DNA of 64,000 bases from UBA4615 sp964399635 (lineage in GTDB: Bacteria; Pseudomonadota; Gammaproteobacteria; Burkholderiales; Burkholderiaceae_E): contig CAYNRU010000043.1 of assembly GCA_964399635.1 (NCBI GenBank), forward strand, positions 62,001 to 126,000, read 5' to 3'. Positions within the stretch are counted from its first letter, which is position 1, and every line of letters begins with the position of its first letter. This document shows positions 1 through 8,583 of the stretch, in pieces. The position numbers were made by a program, and so were the translations under genes. Below the pieces are notes generated by a model that saw only the letters and a program-made list of their open reading frames with translations, was not told the origin of the DNA and ran no database searches.

Positions 1-186
1 GGCTTCCTGGCCTGGTCGATCGTGCTGTACGCGGCATCGCGCCGGCGCGACCGCAGGACGAGCGTGCGGCGCGTCGCCGGGTCGGCCTCGCGCGACGCGA
101 TCGCGGTGGTCGCCGGGCTGGTGGCCTGGGCCGCGTTCGCGTTCTGGCTGCACGGGATGCTGATCGGGGTGCGGCCCTTCGGGTGA
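1..186 (+). CDS. NnrU family membrane protein, C-terminal end (partial)
   Basis: The window opens inside a reading frame that runs to a TGA at 184-186, giving the last 61 residues of a protein. The visible part has a charged stretch rich in Arg followed by a hydrophobic segment ending in WLHGMLIGVRPFG. This ending resembles the last transmembrane helix of NnrU family proteins, which are integral membrane proteins linked to nitrite/nitric oxide metabolism in some proteobacteria and are of unknown activity. The gene is convergent with the oxidoreductase gene that ends 10 bases downstream. The assignment rests on the C-terminal motif only, so another multi-helix membrane protein remains possible. 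Confidence 0.6.
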   Translation, partial: GFLAWSIVLYAASRRRDRRTSVRRVAGSASRDAIAVVAGLVAWAAFAFWLHGMLIGVRPFG

Positions 187-196
187 CGCGCCCGCG

Positions 197-1198
197 TCAG
201 TCCGCGGGCGGCGCGATCTCGACGACGATCTTGCCGGGCGCCTCGCGGCGCTCGAGCGCGCGCAGCGCCCCGATCGCCCCGGCCAGCGCGAAGCGCGCGC
301 CGATCAGCGGCCGGAAGACGCCCGCGCCGGCCAGCCGCGCGAGCTCGGCGCGGATGCCGGGCGCCTCCTGCGGCCGCTGGCGCAGCCACTCGCCCGCGCG
401 CACGCCGACCACCGAGTAGCTCTTGATGAGCACGTGGTTGGCGCGCAGCGCCGGGATGCGCCCCGCCGCGAACCCGATCACCAGCAGCCGCCCCGCGAAG
501 GCGATGCAATGCGTGGAGCGATCGAACACGTCGCCGCCCACCGGGTCGAAGACCACGTCGGCGCCGTGCCCGCCGGTCAGCGCCTTGACCTCGCTCGCGA
601 AGTCGGTGCGCGACGACAGCAGGTGGGTGGCGCCGAGCGCGCGCAGGGCCTCGAGCCGCTGCGGGTCGCTGCCGGTCGCGATCACCGTCGCGCCCAGGTG
701 CGCGCCGAGCTGCACCGCGGCCGCGCCCATCCCGCCGGTGGCGCCGTGCACCAGCAGTGTCTCGCCGGCGCGCAGGGCGCCGCGCACCACCAGCGCCACG
801 TAGGCGGTCAGCGCGCCGACCTGCCAGGCGGCTGCGCTCGCGAAGTCCCAGCCGGGCGGCACCGCGGCCAGCGCGCTCGCCGGCACCACCGCGCGCTGCG
901 CGAGGGCGCCGGTGTAGTTGGAGAAGCAGACCGCGTCGCCCGCGCGCCAGTGCGCAACGCCCTCGCCCACCGCCTCGATCACGCCGGCGCCCTCCATGCC
1001 GGGCACGAAGGGCAGCGCCGGCTTGAGCTGGTAGCCGCCGCGCGTCATCAGCAGGTCGGGGAAGTTGAGCGCCGCGGCGCGCATCGACACCGCGACCTGG
1101 CCCGGCCCCGGCGGCGCCGGCAGCAGCACCTCGAGCTCGAGCCCCGACAGGTCGTCGGCGAGGCGGTGACAGCGCAGGGCGAGGTAGCTGCGAGCCAT
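197..1198 (-). CDS. NADPH:quinone oxidoreductase family protein (zinc-free MDR)
   Basis: A 333-residue medium-chain dehydrogenase/reductase of the quinone oxidoreductase branch, which usually reduces quinones or enoyl compounds with NADPH in the cytoplasm. The N-terminal catalytic domain has the family signature AALNFPDLLMTRGGY and VPGMEGAGVIEAVGEG; the Rossmann domain follows with VHGATGGMGAAAVQLG near residue 145. No zinc-binding cysteine cluster is seen. The ATG at 1198 (MARSYLAL) is chosen because the open frame upstream lacks family similarity. It lies 20 bases downstream of the thioesterase gene on the same strand and is probably cotranscribed with it. The substrate cannot be read from sequence. 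Confidence 0.88.
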   Translation of the reverse strand: MARSYLALRCHRLADDLSGLELEVLLPAPPGPGQVAVSMRAAALNFPDLLMTRGGYQLKPALPFVPGMEGAGVIEAVGEGVAHWRAGDAVCFSNYTGALAQRAVVPASALAAVPPGWDFASAAAWQVGALTAYVALVVRGALRAGETLLVHGATGGMGAAAVQLGAHLGATVIATGSDPQRLEALRALGATHLLSSRTDFASEVKALTGGHGADVVFDPVGGDVFDRSTHCIAFAGRLLVIGFAAGRIPALRANHVLIKSYSVVGVRAGEWLRQRPQEAPGIRAELARLAGAGVFRPLIGARFALAGAIGALRALERREAPGKIVVEIAPPAD

Positions 1199-1218
1199 CG
1201 GTGGCACGACGCGCGGCG

Positions 1219-2064
1219 TCAGCCGAACACCGCGGTCGTCTGGTGGCTCGTGCCGATCGCACGGCCCGCGCCGTCCCACATCCCGGCGGTCTGGCTGGTG
1301 TAGCCGTCGGCCGCGAACCGGCACTCGGTCCGCATCATCAGCCAGCCCGAGGGATCGAACTCGCGCGGGTCGGTGAAGAACTCCAGCAGCCAGGTGAGCG
1401 ACGCGCCCGGCACTCGGGTGTCGAACATCGACAGCACCGGCGAGGGCGGCATGTCGGCGAGGGCGACGAGGTTCGCCTCCCGCACGGCCGGCAGCGCGAG
1501 CGCCGCCGGCGCCGCCGAACCGTCGTCCGGCGCCGCCTCGCGCAGCTGCGCCCACATGGTGGTGGGGCGCGGCGGCGTACCCGTGAACGGCGGCGAGCCC
1601 GCCGCCCAGCGCTGCCGGTACTGCGACAGGAAGCCGGGCATGCGCTCGGGCAGGAAGGGCGCGTCCTTCAGGCGCCCGAAGGGGATCGCGTCGGCCGGCG
1701 GGGGCATCGGCAGCAGCGCCCGCGAGTCGCGCGACGCGCCGAACAGCCCGACCAGCAGCGCGGCCACGCGCTCGCCGCTCATGAGGCGGCACTGCGCGTG
1801 GGTCATGGCGCGGCCGCGCCGCAGCACCTCGGCATGCGCGCTCGCGGGCCCGACGTCGACCGCCGACACGAAGGTCATCTGCAGCGCGCGCAGCGGCAGC
1901 GCGTCCCCGACGGCCGCGCGCATCGCGAGGAGGCCCAGCGCACCCTGCAGGCCGCCGAACGCGGCCTTGCCCTGGAGCCAGCCGTGGGGGATGTGCGCCT
2001 GCGCCACGGCGCCCTGGGGCGTCACAAGCGTCGGGCGCGATGCGATCTCGGAAAATGGGTGCAT
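1219..2064 (-). CDS. Acyl-CoA thioesterase-like (TesB-type double hotdog) protein
   Basis: A 281-residue protein resembling the thioesterase family with two hotdog domains, which hydrolyses acyl-CoA thioesters. Visible family features are the N-terminal HIPHGWLQGKAAFGG segment, MTFVSAVDVGPASAHAEVLRRGR, and a C-terminal ending with MRTECRFAADGYTSQTAGMW that matches the second hotdog. The start at 2064 (MHPFSEIA) fits the family N-terminus; a longer open frame to 2181 would overlap the metY start and is rejected. It is the first gene of a likely two-gene unit with the downstream quinone oxidoreductase, divergent from metY with 109 bases between starts. Exact acyl specificity is unknown. Confidence 0.8.
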   Translation of the reverse strand: MHPFSEIASRPTLVTPQGAVAQAHIPHGWLQGKAAFGGLQGALGLLAMRAAVGDALPLRALQMTFVSAVDVGPASAHAEVLRRGRAMTHAQCRLMSGERVAALLVGLFGASRDSRALLPMPPPADAIPFGRLKDAPFLPERMPGFLSQYRQRWAAGSPPFTGTPPRPTTMWAQLREAAPDDGSAAPAALALPAVREANLVALADMPPSPVLSMFDTRVPGASLTWLLEFFTDPREFDPSGWLMMRTECRFAADGYTSQTAGMWDGAGRAIGTSHQTTAVFG

Positions 2065-2173
2065 GTCGTCATGGCAGGCGCGCATGAGGCGCGCGGCAGC
2101 GGCCGAGGATGCCACACTCCCCCGCCGGGCCGCTTCCGGTCCGCCCACCCCACCCGCCCTCAGGAGACGCGCC

Positions 2174-3457
2174 ATGCGCATCGAGACGCTCGCCGTGCAC
2201 GCCGGCTACAGCCCGGACCCCGCCACCAAGGCCGTCGCCACGCCGATCTACCAGACGGTCGCCTACGCCTTCGACAGCGCGCAGCACGGCGCCGACCTGT
2301 TCGACCTGAAGGTCCCCGGCAACATTTACACGCGGATCATGAATCCGACTCAGGACGTGCTCGAGAAGCGCGTCGCCGCGCTCGAGGGCGGCATCGCCGC
2401 GCTCGCGCTCGCCTCGGGCATGGCCGCCATCACCTACGCGATCCAGACCATCGCCGAGGCCGGCGACAACATCGTGTCGGCCACGCAGCTCTACGGCGGC
2501 ACCTATAACCTGTTCGCGCATACCTTCCCGCAGATGGGCATCGAGGTGCGCTTCGCCGACGCGCGCCGCCCGGAGACCTTCGCGGCGCTCATCGACGCGC
2601 GCACGAAGGCGATCTTCTGCGAGTCGGTGGGCAACCCGCTCGGCAACGTCACGGACTTCGAGGCGCTCGCCAGGGTGGCGCACGACGCGGGCATCCCGCT
2701 GATCGTCGACAACACCGTGCCCAGCCCCTACCTGTGCCGGCCCTTCGAGCACGGCGCGGACATCGTCGTGCACTCGCTCACCAAGTACATGGGCGGCCAC
2801 GGCAACAGCGTGGCCGGCGCCATCGTCGACAGCGGCAAGTTCCCGTGGGCGCAGCACAAGGCGCGGTTCCGCCGCCTCAACGAGCCCGACGTCAGCTACC
2901 ACGGCGTGGTCTACACCGAGGCGCTCGGGGCCGCCGCGTTCATCGGACGCGCGCGCGTGGTCCCGCTGCGCAACACCGGCGCGGCCATCTCGCCGATGAA
3001 CGCCTTCCTGATCCTGCAGGGCATCGAGACACTCGCGCTGCGCATGGACCGCATCTGCGACAACACGCTGGCCCTCGCCAGGCACCTGAGCGCGCACCCC
3101 AAGGTCGCGTCGGTCAATTACGCGGGCCTGCCGGACCATCCCGACCACGCGCTGGTGCGCAAGTACATGGCCGGGCGCGCGTCGGGGATCCTGTCGTTCA
3201 CGCTGAAGGGCGCAGGCGGCGAGGGCCGCGAGGCCGGCGCGCGATTCCTAGACGCGTTGCAGCTCTTCACGCGGCTGGTCAACATCGGCGACGCGAAGTC
3301 GCTCGCGACGCACCCGGCCTCCACCACGCACCGGCAGCTCGATCCCGCCGAGCTCGCGCGCGCCGGCGTGAGCGAGGGCATGGTGCGTCTGTCGGTGGGC
3401 ATCGAGCACGTCGACGACCTGAAGGAAGACCTCGAGCGCGCGCTCGCCGCGGTCTGA
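2174..3457 (+). CDS. metY: O-acetylhomoserine aminocarboxypropyltransferase (O-acetylhomoserine sulfhydrylase)
   Basis: A 427-residue Cys/Met metabolism PLP enzyme that makes homocysteine from O-acetylhomoserine and sulfide in methionine synthesis. The N-terminus ETLAVHAGY.PDPATKAVATPIYQT is typical of MetY; the PLP-binding lysine lies in VHSLTKYMGGHGNSVAG near residue 206, and LATHPASTTHRQL near the C-terminus is the conserved substrate-carboxylate region. The length is usual for the family. The ATG at 2174 follows AGGAGA at 2162-2167, a good ribosome binding site. It stands alone, divergent from the thioesterase gene; no SAM riboswitch is recognisable in the 109-base leader. Confidence 0.95.
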   Translation: MRIETLAVHAGYSPDPATKAVATPIYQTVAYAFDSAQHGADLFDLKVPGNIYTRIMNPTQDVLEKRVAALEGGIAALALASGMAAITYAIQTIAEAGDNIVSATQLYGGTYNLFAHTFPQMGIEVRFADARRPETFAALIDARTKAIFCESVGNPLGNVTDFEALARVAHDAGIPLIVDNTVPSPYLCRPFEHGADIVVHSLTKYMGGHGNSVAGAIVDSGKFPWAQHKARFRRLNEPDVSYHGVVYTEALGAAAFIGRARVVPLRNTGAAISPMNAFLILQGIETLALRMDRICDNTLALARHLSAHPKVASVNYAGLPDHPDHALVRKYMAGRASGILSFTLKGAGGEGREAGARFLDALQLFTRLVNIGDAKSLATHPASTTHRQLDPAELARAGVSEGMVRLSVGIEHVDDLKEDLERALAAV

Positions 3458-3477
3458 CCCGCGGCCGTCGCGGCGCC

Positions 3478-3495
3478 GCGGTCCGCCCGGACCGC
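3478..3495 (+). terminator. Inverted repeat after metY, possible terminator
   Basis: GCGGTCC at 3478-3484 pairs perfectly with GGACCGC at 3489-3495 around a GCCC loop, 21 bases after the metY stop. There is no T-run after the stem, so if it ends transcription it is probably not a classical intrinsic terminator. In DNA this GC-rich such hairpins also arise by chance. Confidence 0.3.
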
Positions 3496-3682
3496 CGCAC
3501 CGCGACGCAGGCGACGGCGGTGGCGGTGACCGAATCGAGATCGAGCCGATCCCGACTCGATCCCTGCCCGATCCCCTGGCGATCCGGGCGCCTTGCACAC
3601 TGGTTTGCATCGGCGGCGCACTGGATGCGCGTCGCCGGACCGGCCCGCGTGCCACCCCACACCCCTTCGCAAGGAGCACACC

Positions 3683-3949
3683 ATGAACCGCATCGCCAAG
3701 CTCGCCATCCCCGCCGCCCTCGCCCTCGCCGCCTTCGGCGCCCAGGCGCAAGGCTTCTCGCCCAGCGCCGGCGGCGTGTACAAGGGCCACACAGCCCAGG
3801 CATCGGCCCAAGCCTCGACGTCGGCCGAGCGCATGACCCCCTTCACCCCGGTGGCGGGCGGCGAGTTCAGGGGCCAGGCCGCCCCGACGCGCGCCGGCGC
3901 CGAGCCGACGCCGCAGCGCGCACCGACCCAGGGCTTCCTGGGCGCGTAA
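3683..3949 (+). CDS. Small secreted hypothetical protein with two degenerate repeats
   Basis: An 88-residue protein with a clear Sec signal peptide: basic MNRIAK start, a hydrophobic alanine/leucine core and AQA cleavage motif near residue 23. The mature part is about 65 residues, low in complexity, and holds two related segments, GFSPSAGGVYKGHTAQ and PFTPVAGGEFRGQAAP, sharing F-x-P-x-A-G-G-x-aromatic-basic-G. No catalytic motif or cysteine is visible. AAGGAG at 3671-3676 sits 6 bases before the ATG, a strong ribosome binding site. It is monocistronic, followed by a hairpin at 3991-4022. I do not recognise the family; an exported periplasmic protein is the safe statement. Confidence 0.7.
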   Translation: MNRIAKLAIPAALALAAFGAQAQGFSPSAGGVYKGHTAQASAQASTSAERMTPFTPVAGGEFRGQAAPTRAGAEPTPQRAPTQGFLGA

Positions 3950-3990
3950 ACGCCCGCGCGCCGCGTTCGCCTCGCGCGGACGCGACACCG

Positions 3991-4022
3991 AGGCCCGGCC
4001 GATCGAAGGATCCGCCGGGCCT
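3991..4022 (+). terminator. Hairpin between the small secreted protein gene and ppk2
   Basis: AGGCCCGGC at 3991-3999 is perfectly complementary to GCCGGGCCT at 4014-4022, with a 14-base loop, followed by TAGGGTCT. The 9-bp GC-rich stem lies 41 bases after the stop of the secreted-protein gene and 71 bases before ppk2. A terminator is the likeliest role, although the T-run is poor. Confidence 0.45.
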
Positions 4023-4093
4023 TAGGGTCTGCGGCCGCCGACCGGAACGGGGCGCGGATGCACGCACGGCCCACCGCAGCTATCATCGGCCGC

Positions 4094-4915
4094 ATGGCCA
4101 AACTCACTCCCAAGTCCGCGCAGCCCGCCGCCCGCGACGGACTGTCCCGCAAGCACTACCAGGCACTGCTCGAGCCCCTCGAGATCGAGCTCGACCAGCT
4201 CGCCCGCTGGCTGCGGCACGGCGGGCGCCGCATGGTCGTCATCTTCGAGGGCCGCGACACCGCGGGCAAGGGCGGCGTCATCAACGCGATCGCCGATACG
4301 CTCAATCCGCGGCAGGTCCACGTGGTCGCGCTGCCCAAGCCCACCGAGCCGGAGCGCACGCAGTGGTACTTCCAGCGCTATGTGCCGCACCTGCCCTCGG
4401 CGGGCGAGATGGTGCTGCTCGATCGCAGCTGGTACAACCGCGCGGGCGTCGAGAAGGTGATGGGCTGGTGCACGGACGACGAGTACCACCGCTTCCTCGC
4501 GCAGGTGCCGGTATTCGAGCGCATGCTGGTGGACGACGGGATCCTGCTCTTCAAGTACTGGCTGACCGTCGACCAGGTCGAGCAGGAGCGCCGGATGCGC
4601 GAGCGGCTGGACGATCCGCTCAAGCGCTGGAAGCTCTCCCCCATCGACCTGCAGGCCCGTGCCCGCTACCGCGAGTACGGCACGGCGCGCGACGCGATGC
4701 TGGCGGCCACGCACACCCCGCAGGCGCCCTGGACACTCGTCGACTTCAACGACCAGCGCCTGGGCCGGCTCACGCTGATCCGGCACCTGCTCGACCGCGT
4801 GCCTGACATCGACATCCCCGCCGAGCCGATGGTGTTCCCGCCGCTGTCCGGCCCGCCGCTGGAGGAGCGCTTCCACGGCAAGTTCGCGCCGATCAAGCCC
4901 TTCCCGCTCGACTGA
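4094..4915 (+). CDS. ppk2: Polyphosphate kinase 2
   Basis: A 273-residue PPK2 family kinase, which transfers phosphate between polyphosphate and nucleotides (class I enzymes mainly phosphorylate NDPs). Walker A is FEGRDTAGKGG at residues 51-61 and the Walker B/lid segment is DRSWYNRAGVEKVMG at 110-124; PLKRWKLSPIDLQARARY downstream is also typical. Length fits single-domain class I enzymes. The start at 4094 (MAKLTPK) is chosen over an upstream in-frame ATG at 4058 because the extra 12 residues are not family-like. It is monocistronic, between a terminator-like hairpin and the convergent acyl-CoA ligase gene. Confidence 0.93.
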   Translation: MAKLTPKSAQPAARDGLSRKHYQALLEPLEIELDQLARWLRHGGRRMVVIFEGRDTAGKGGVINAIADTLNPRQVHVVALPKPTEPERTQWYFQRYVPHLPSAGEMVLLDRSWYNRAGVEKVMGWCTDDEYHRFLAQVPVFERMLVDDGILLFKYWLTVDQVEQERRMRERLDDPLKRWKLSPIDLQARARYREYGTARDAMLAATHTPQAPWTLVDFNDQRLGRLTLIRHLLDRVPDIDIPAEPMVFPPLSGPPLEERFHGKFAPIKPFPLD

Positions 4916-5083
4916 AGGCCCGGCCGTCCTCGACAGGGGTGTAGCGCACCGGCACGAAGCCCGAGCCCGCATGGCGGGCGTCGTGGCGCCGGATGCTCAG
5001 CCTATCGACCGCGGTGGCGCGCGCGGATCAACCCCCGGACACGACGCGGGTCGCCTGCGCGCCGCTCGCCGCGCCGCGCCCGG

Positions 5084-6703
5084 TCAGGTCCGCTCGCGGT
5101 CCCAGGCCCCCGCGCTGCCCGCGCGCCGCAGCGCCGCACGCTGCACCTTGCCCGTGGAGGTCCGGGGCAGCGCATCGACCAGGGCCACGTAGCGCGGCCG
5201 CGCGAACCGCGGCAGCTCGCGGTCGGCGTGCTCGAGCACCTGCGCCTCGGTGAGCGCGGCGCCCGGCTGCGGCACCACCGCGAGCATCACCTCGTCCTCG
5301 CCGCCCGGGATGTCCGAGGGCACCGCGAACGCGGCCACCTCCGCGACGCCGCGCAGCGGCGCGATCACCGCCTCGACCTCGGTGGCGGAGATGTTCTCGC
5401 CGCGGCGCCGGATGCAGTCCTTGATGCGGTCGACGAAGGTCACCCGCCCGTCGGCGGTCATGGTCGCCGCGTCGCCGGTGTGGAACCACAGGTTGCGCCA
5501 GGCCTCGACCGTCTGCTGCGGCATGCCGTGGTAGCCGGCCATGAACCCGAACGGCACGCGCGGGCGCACCAGGATCTCGCCCAGCTCGCCCGCCGGCACC
5601 GGGCGGTCGGTCGCGGGGTCGGCGACCACCACCTCGAAATAGCGCGCGTACACGCGACCCGCCTCGCCCGGGGCGCGCTCGCCGAGCCGGCCCCAGACCG
5701 GGATGTTGACCTCGGTCATGCCGAAGCCCGAGGTCACGTCCGGCACGCCGAAGCGCTCGCGGAACGCGGCGTCGTGTTCGGGCGCGTTGGGCGCGTTGCA
5801 CACGACGCGCAGCGCGTGGTCGCGGTCCAGCGGCGAGGGCGGCTGCGCGACCACGAAGGCCGCGAGCGCGCCGAGGCAGTTGGTCACCGTGGCGCGATGG
5901 CGCCGGACGTCGTCGAGCCAGGCCGAGGCCGAGAAGCGCGGGCGCACGATGGTGACGCAACCGGCGATCAGCGTGGCGCCGAGCTGCATCAGCAGCCCGT
6001 TGGCGTGGAACAGCGGCAGCACGATGTAGTAGCGGTCGTCGGCGTTCAGCGCGACCGAGTCGATCGTGCCGCGCCCATACAGGTAGCAGTGCGCGTGCGG
6101 CATCAGCACGCCCTTGGCCGGGCCACTGGTGCCCGACGTGTACATCACGCAGGCGATGTCCTGCGGGCGTGGCGCCGGACCGTCCCAGGGTGGCGCGTCG
6201 CGCCAGCCCTCCCAGGCGAGGCGCGCCACCGGGACGTCGGCAGGCCCGGCGCCCGCGGGATCCGCCAGTCCCGCGACGAGCACACGGCACAGCGCCGGCA
6301 CGCCCTGCGCCGCCGCCTCGAAAGCCGGCAGCAGGGTCGCGTCGACCACGGCCGTCGCTGCGCCGCAGTTCTGCAGCGGGTGGCGCAGGAACGCGCCGGA
6401 CAGCTCGGTGTTGAGCAGCACCGCGACCGCGCCCAGCCGCCCCAGCCCGAGCCAGGCCCGCACGATGTCCAGGCCGTTGGGCAGCATCACCGCGACATGG
6501 TCGCCGGGGCCGACCCCCAGCCCCGCGAAGAAGCCGGCCACGCGGTCGGCGTCGGCCGCCGCCTGCCCGAAGCTCAGGGTCTCGCCGCCGGTGGTCTCGA
6601 TCCAGCAGGCCTCGGGACAGCGGGCCGCCTGCTCGGCGAGCACCGCCGGCAGCACCCACCGGTCAGGGTCGTCGAGCCCGGTGTACGCGCGCGGGTCGCT
6701 CAT
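5084..6703 (-). CDS. AMP-dependent acyl-CoA ligase (CaiC-like)
   Basis: A 539-residue ANL-superfamily ligase that activates a carboxylic acid to its CoA thioester through an acyl-adenylate. The P-loop-like motif YTSGTSGPAKG lies near residue 187; GFGMTEVNIPVWG, WFHTGDAATMTADGRVTFVDR and the C-terminal LPRTSTGKVQR with the catalytic lysine are all present, so it looks intact. Closest by feel to crotonobetaine/carnitine-CoA ligase-type enzymes. The ATG at 6703 (MSDPRAY) overlaps by four bases the stop of a 30-codon upstream frame with a better ribosome site. It is divergent from the GST gene. The substrate is not inferable. Confidence 0.88.
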   Translation of the reverse strand: MSDPRAYTGLDDPDRWVLPAVLAEQAARCPEACWIETTGGETLSFGQAAADADRVAGFFAGLGVGPGDHVAVMLPNGLDIVRAWLGLGRLGAVAVLLNTELSGAFLRHPLQNCGAATAVVDATLLPAFEAAAQGVPALCRVLVAGLADPAGAGPADVPVARLAWEGWRDAPPWDGPAPRPQDIACVMYTSGTSGPAKGVLMPHAHCYLYGRGTIDSVALNADDRYYIVLPLFHANGLLMQLGATLIAGCVTIVRPRFSASAWLDDVRRHRATVTNCLGALAAFVVAQPPSPLDRDHALRVVCNAPNAPEHDAAFRERFGVPDVTSGFGMTEVNIPVWGRLGERAPGEAGRVYARYFEVVVADPATDRPVPAGELGEILVRPRVPFGFMAGYHGMPQQTVEAWRNLWFHTGDAATMTADGRVTFVDRIKDCIRRRGENISATEVEAVIAPLRGVAEVAAFAVPSDIPGGEDEVMLAVVPQPGAALTEAQVLEHADRELPRFARPRYVALVDALPRTSTGKVQRAALRRAGSAGAWDRERT

Positions 6704-6792
6704 GCGCCGCCCCGCGCGCCGAGGATGCCGGCACGCGCCGGGAACGTCGGCCGTCCCCCGGCGCCGCGGCGGCGCGCTGCTGCCCGATCCAT
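6700..6792 (-). CDS. Possible 30-codon upstream ORF coupled to the acyl-CoA ligase gene
   Basis: On the minus strand an ATG at 6792 is preceded by AGGGAGA at a good distance and opens a 30-residue frame (MDRAAARRRGAGG...) whose TGA overlaps the ligase ATG in an ATGA junction. The ligase start itself has no clear ribosome site, so coupling through this short frame is plausible. The peptide is Arg/Ala/Gly-rich, resembles no known protein and could be a chance frame in GC-rich DNA. Confidence 0.3.
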   Translation of the reverse strand: MDRAAARRRGAGGRPTFPARAGILGARGGA

Positions 6793-6979
6793 CGTCGTCT
6801 CCCTGCGGGGCACGCGCCCTGCCCGATCGGCCGACGATACCCGAGCGCGCTCCCGCGCGACAGGGCAGGCCCGGCCGGCCGGTGCCGGGGCATCCGGCGC
6901 CCGTGCCACACTGGCGCCTTCGCGGCATCGCGCGATGCGCGCCCCGAAGCCCACGACAACGACGACAGGACGACCCCCG

Positions 6980-7678
6980 ATGCTCAAGTTCTACTACAAC
7001 ACCGCGCCCAACCCGATGAAGGTCGCCCTGCTGCTCGAGGAACTGGGCCTGCCCTACGAGGCGGTGCCGGTCGACACGCGCAAGGGCGAGCAGCACACCG
7101 ACGCCTTCAAGGCCGTCAACCCCAACGCCAAGGTGCCGGCCATCGACGATGACGGTACGGTGGTCTTCGACAGCAACGCCATCCTGCTGTACCTCGCGGA
7201 CAAGGCCGGGCGCTTCGTCGCGACCGACCCGAAGTCCGCGGCCCGCGGCGAGACGCTGTCGTGGCTGATGTTCATCGCGAGCGGCATCGGCCCGTACTCG
7301 GGTCAGTCGGTGCACTTCCGGCACGCCGCGCCCGAGCCCAAGGCGTACGCGCTCAACCGCTACGACTTCGAGGCGCACCGCCACTGGAAGATCCTCGACG
7401 ACCACCTCGCCAAGAACACCTGGATGGCCGGCGGCGAGTACGGCATCGTCGACATGGCCTTCTGGGGCTGGGCGCGCCTGGTGCCCTTCGTGCTGGGCAT
7501 GCCCGACCCGTGGCAGACCTACCCCAACGTCAAGCGCCTGCTCGACGCGATCAACGCCCGCCCCGCGGTCGCCCGCGTCGAGCAGCTGCGCACGAAGCAC
7601 GCGTTCAAGACCGAGAACGACGCCGAGGCGCTGCGCAACATGTTCCCGCAGAACGAGCGCCTCAAGGCCGGCGCCTGA
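6980..7678 (+). CDS. Glutathione S-transferase family protein
   Basis: A 232-residue two-domain GST. The thioredoxin-fold N-terminus reads YYNTAPNPMKVALLLEELG, with the glutathione-binding NPNAKVPAIDDDG and FDSNAILLYLAD motifs at about residues 46-76, followed by an all-helical C-terminal domain. The pattern is closest to the YfcG/YghU-type (Nu-class) enzymes, which act in disulfide reduction or detoxification. The ATG at 6980 (MLKFYYN) is the only family-like start; no strong Shine-Dalgarno sequence is seen. It is divergent from the acyl-CoA ligase and 26 bases upstream of the aroE-like gene, probably in one transcript with it. Confidence 0.93.
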   Translation: MLKFYYNTAPNPMKVALLLEELGLPYEAVPVDTRKGEQHTDAFKAVNPNAKVPAIDDDGTVVFDSNAILLYLADKAGRFVATDPKSAARGETLSWLMFIASGIGPYSGQSVHFRHAAPEPKAYALNRYDFEAHRHWKILDDHLAKNTWMAGGEYGIVDMAFWGWARLVPFVLGMPDPWQTYPNVKRLLDAINARPAVARVEQLRTKHAFKTENDAEALRNMFPQNERLKAGA

Positions 7679-7704
7679 GCGCGGGCACGGCTGCACCGAC
7701 GCCG

Positions 7705-8538
7705 ATGAGCCAGCCCCTCCCCCCGATCGACGAGGTGCCGTTCGTCAACGGCGCGACCCGCCTGTACGGCATCGTCGGCGACCCGATCGCGCAGGTGCGC
7801 TCGCCCGAGATGGTGACCTGGGAGCTGCAGCGCCGCGGGCTCGACGCGGTGCTGGTGCCGCTGCATGTGCACGCCGCCGATTTCGACGAGGTGATGCCGC
7901 GGCTGATGCGGCTCGGCAACCTCGAGGGGCTGGTGTTCACCATCCCGTTCAAGGCGCGCGCGCTTGCGCTGGCCCGGCGGCTCGGGCCGCAGGCGCAGGC
8001 GGTCGGCGCGGTCAACGCGCTGGCGCGCGCGCCCGACGGCTCCTGGACCGGCGAGATCTTCGACGGCCTGGGCTGCGTCGAGGCCTTCCGCCGCGCGGCG
8101 CTGCCGCTCGGCGGGCGGCGCGTGATGCTGCTCGGGCTGGGCGGCGCGGGCTCGGCGATCGCCGTCGCGGTGGCCGGCGAGCGGCCGCTCGCGATGCGGC
8201 TCTTCGACCTCGACGCCGCGCGCGCCGAGCGGGTGGCCGCGAGCCTGCGCGCGATCAGCCCCAGCACCGCGGTGACCGTGGGCGCACCGGCGCTGGACGG
8301 CATGGACGTGCTGATCAACGCGACGCCGGTCGGCATGCTCGACGACCCCCGCCTGCCGATCGACGTCGCGCGGCTGCCGGCCTCGCTGGTGGTGTTCGAT
8401 GCGATCGTCAAGCCCGAGCGCACGCCGCTGCTGGCGCTGGCCGAGGCGGGCGGCTGCCGCGTGCTGCGGGGGCGCGAGATGATGCGCGGCCAGATCTCGC
8501 GGATCGTGGACTTCTTCGAGGCGGCGCGCCGGGCCTGA
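7705..8538 (+). CDS. Shikimate/quinate dehydrogenase-like protein (AroE family paralogue)
   Basis: A 277-residue protein with the two domains of the AroE family, which reduces 3-dehydroshikimate or related compounds with NAD(P)H. The N-terminal catalytic lysine lies in VFTIPFKAR (K83) and the partner aspartate in GEIFDGLGCVEA; the nucleotide-binding loop is LLGLGGAGSAIA near residue 146 and INATPVGM follows. The usual NxTxPxK is FTIPFK and the first part of the active site differs from standard AroE, so it is more likely a catabolic paralogue than the housekeeping enzyme. It follows the GST gene by 26 bases. A 42-bp piece of this gene (8389-8430) recurs nearly identically at 20161-20202. Confidence 0.88.
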   Translation: MSQPLPPIDEVPFVNGATRLYGIVGDPIAQVRSPEMVTWELQRRGLDAVLVPLHVHAADFDEVMPRLMRLGNLEGLVFTIPFKARALALARRLGPQAQAVGAVNALARAPDGSWTGEIFDGLGCVEAFRRAALPLGGRRVMLLGLGGAGSAIAVAVAGERPLAMRLFDLDAARAERVAASLRAISPSTAVTVGAPALDGMDVLINATPVGMLDDPRLPIDVARLPASLVVFDAIVKPERTPLLALAEAGGCRVLRGREMMRGQISRIVDFFEAARRA

Positions 8539-8583
8539 GGCCGCGCCGGCCCTCGGCACGTCGCGCGGTCAGCGCGAACGCCC

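Noticed and set aside
197..1792. 531-codon minus-strand frame extending beyond the quinone oxidoreductase start
   Set aside because: The first 198 codons are an Arg/Ala/Gly shadow of the thioesterase gene; the family N-terminus starts at 1198.
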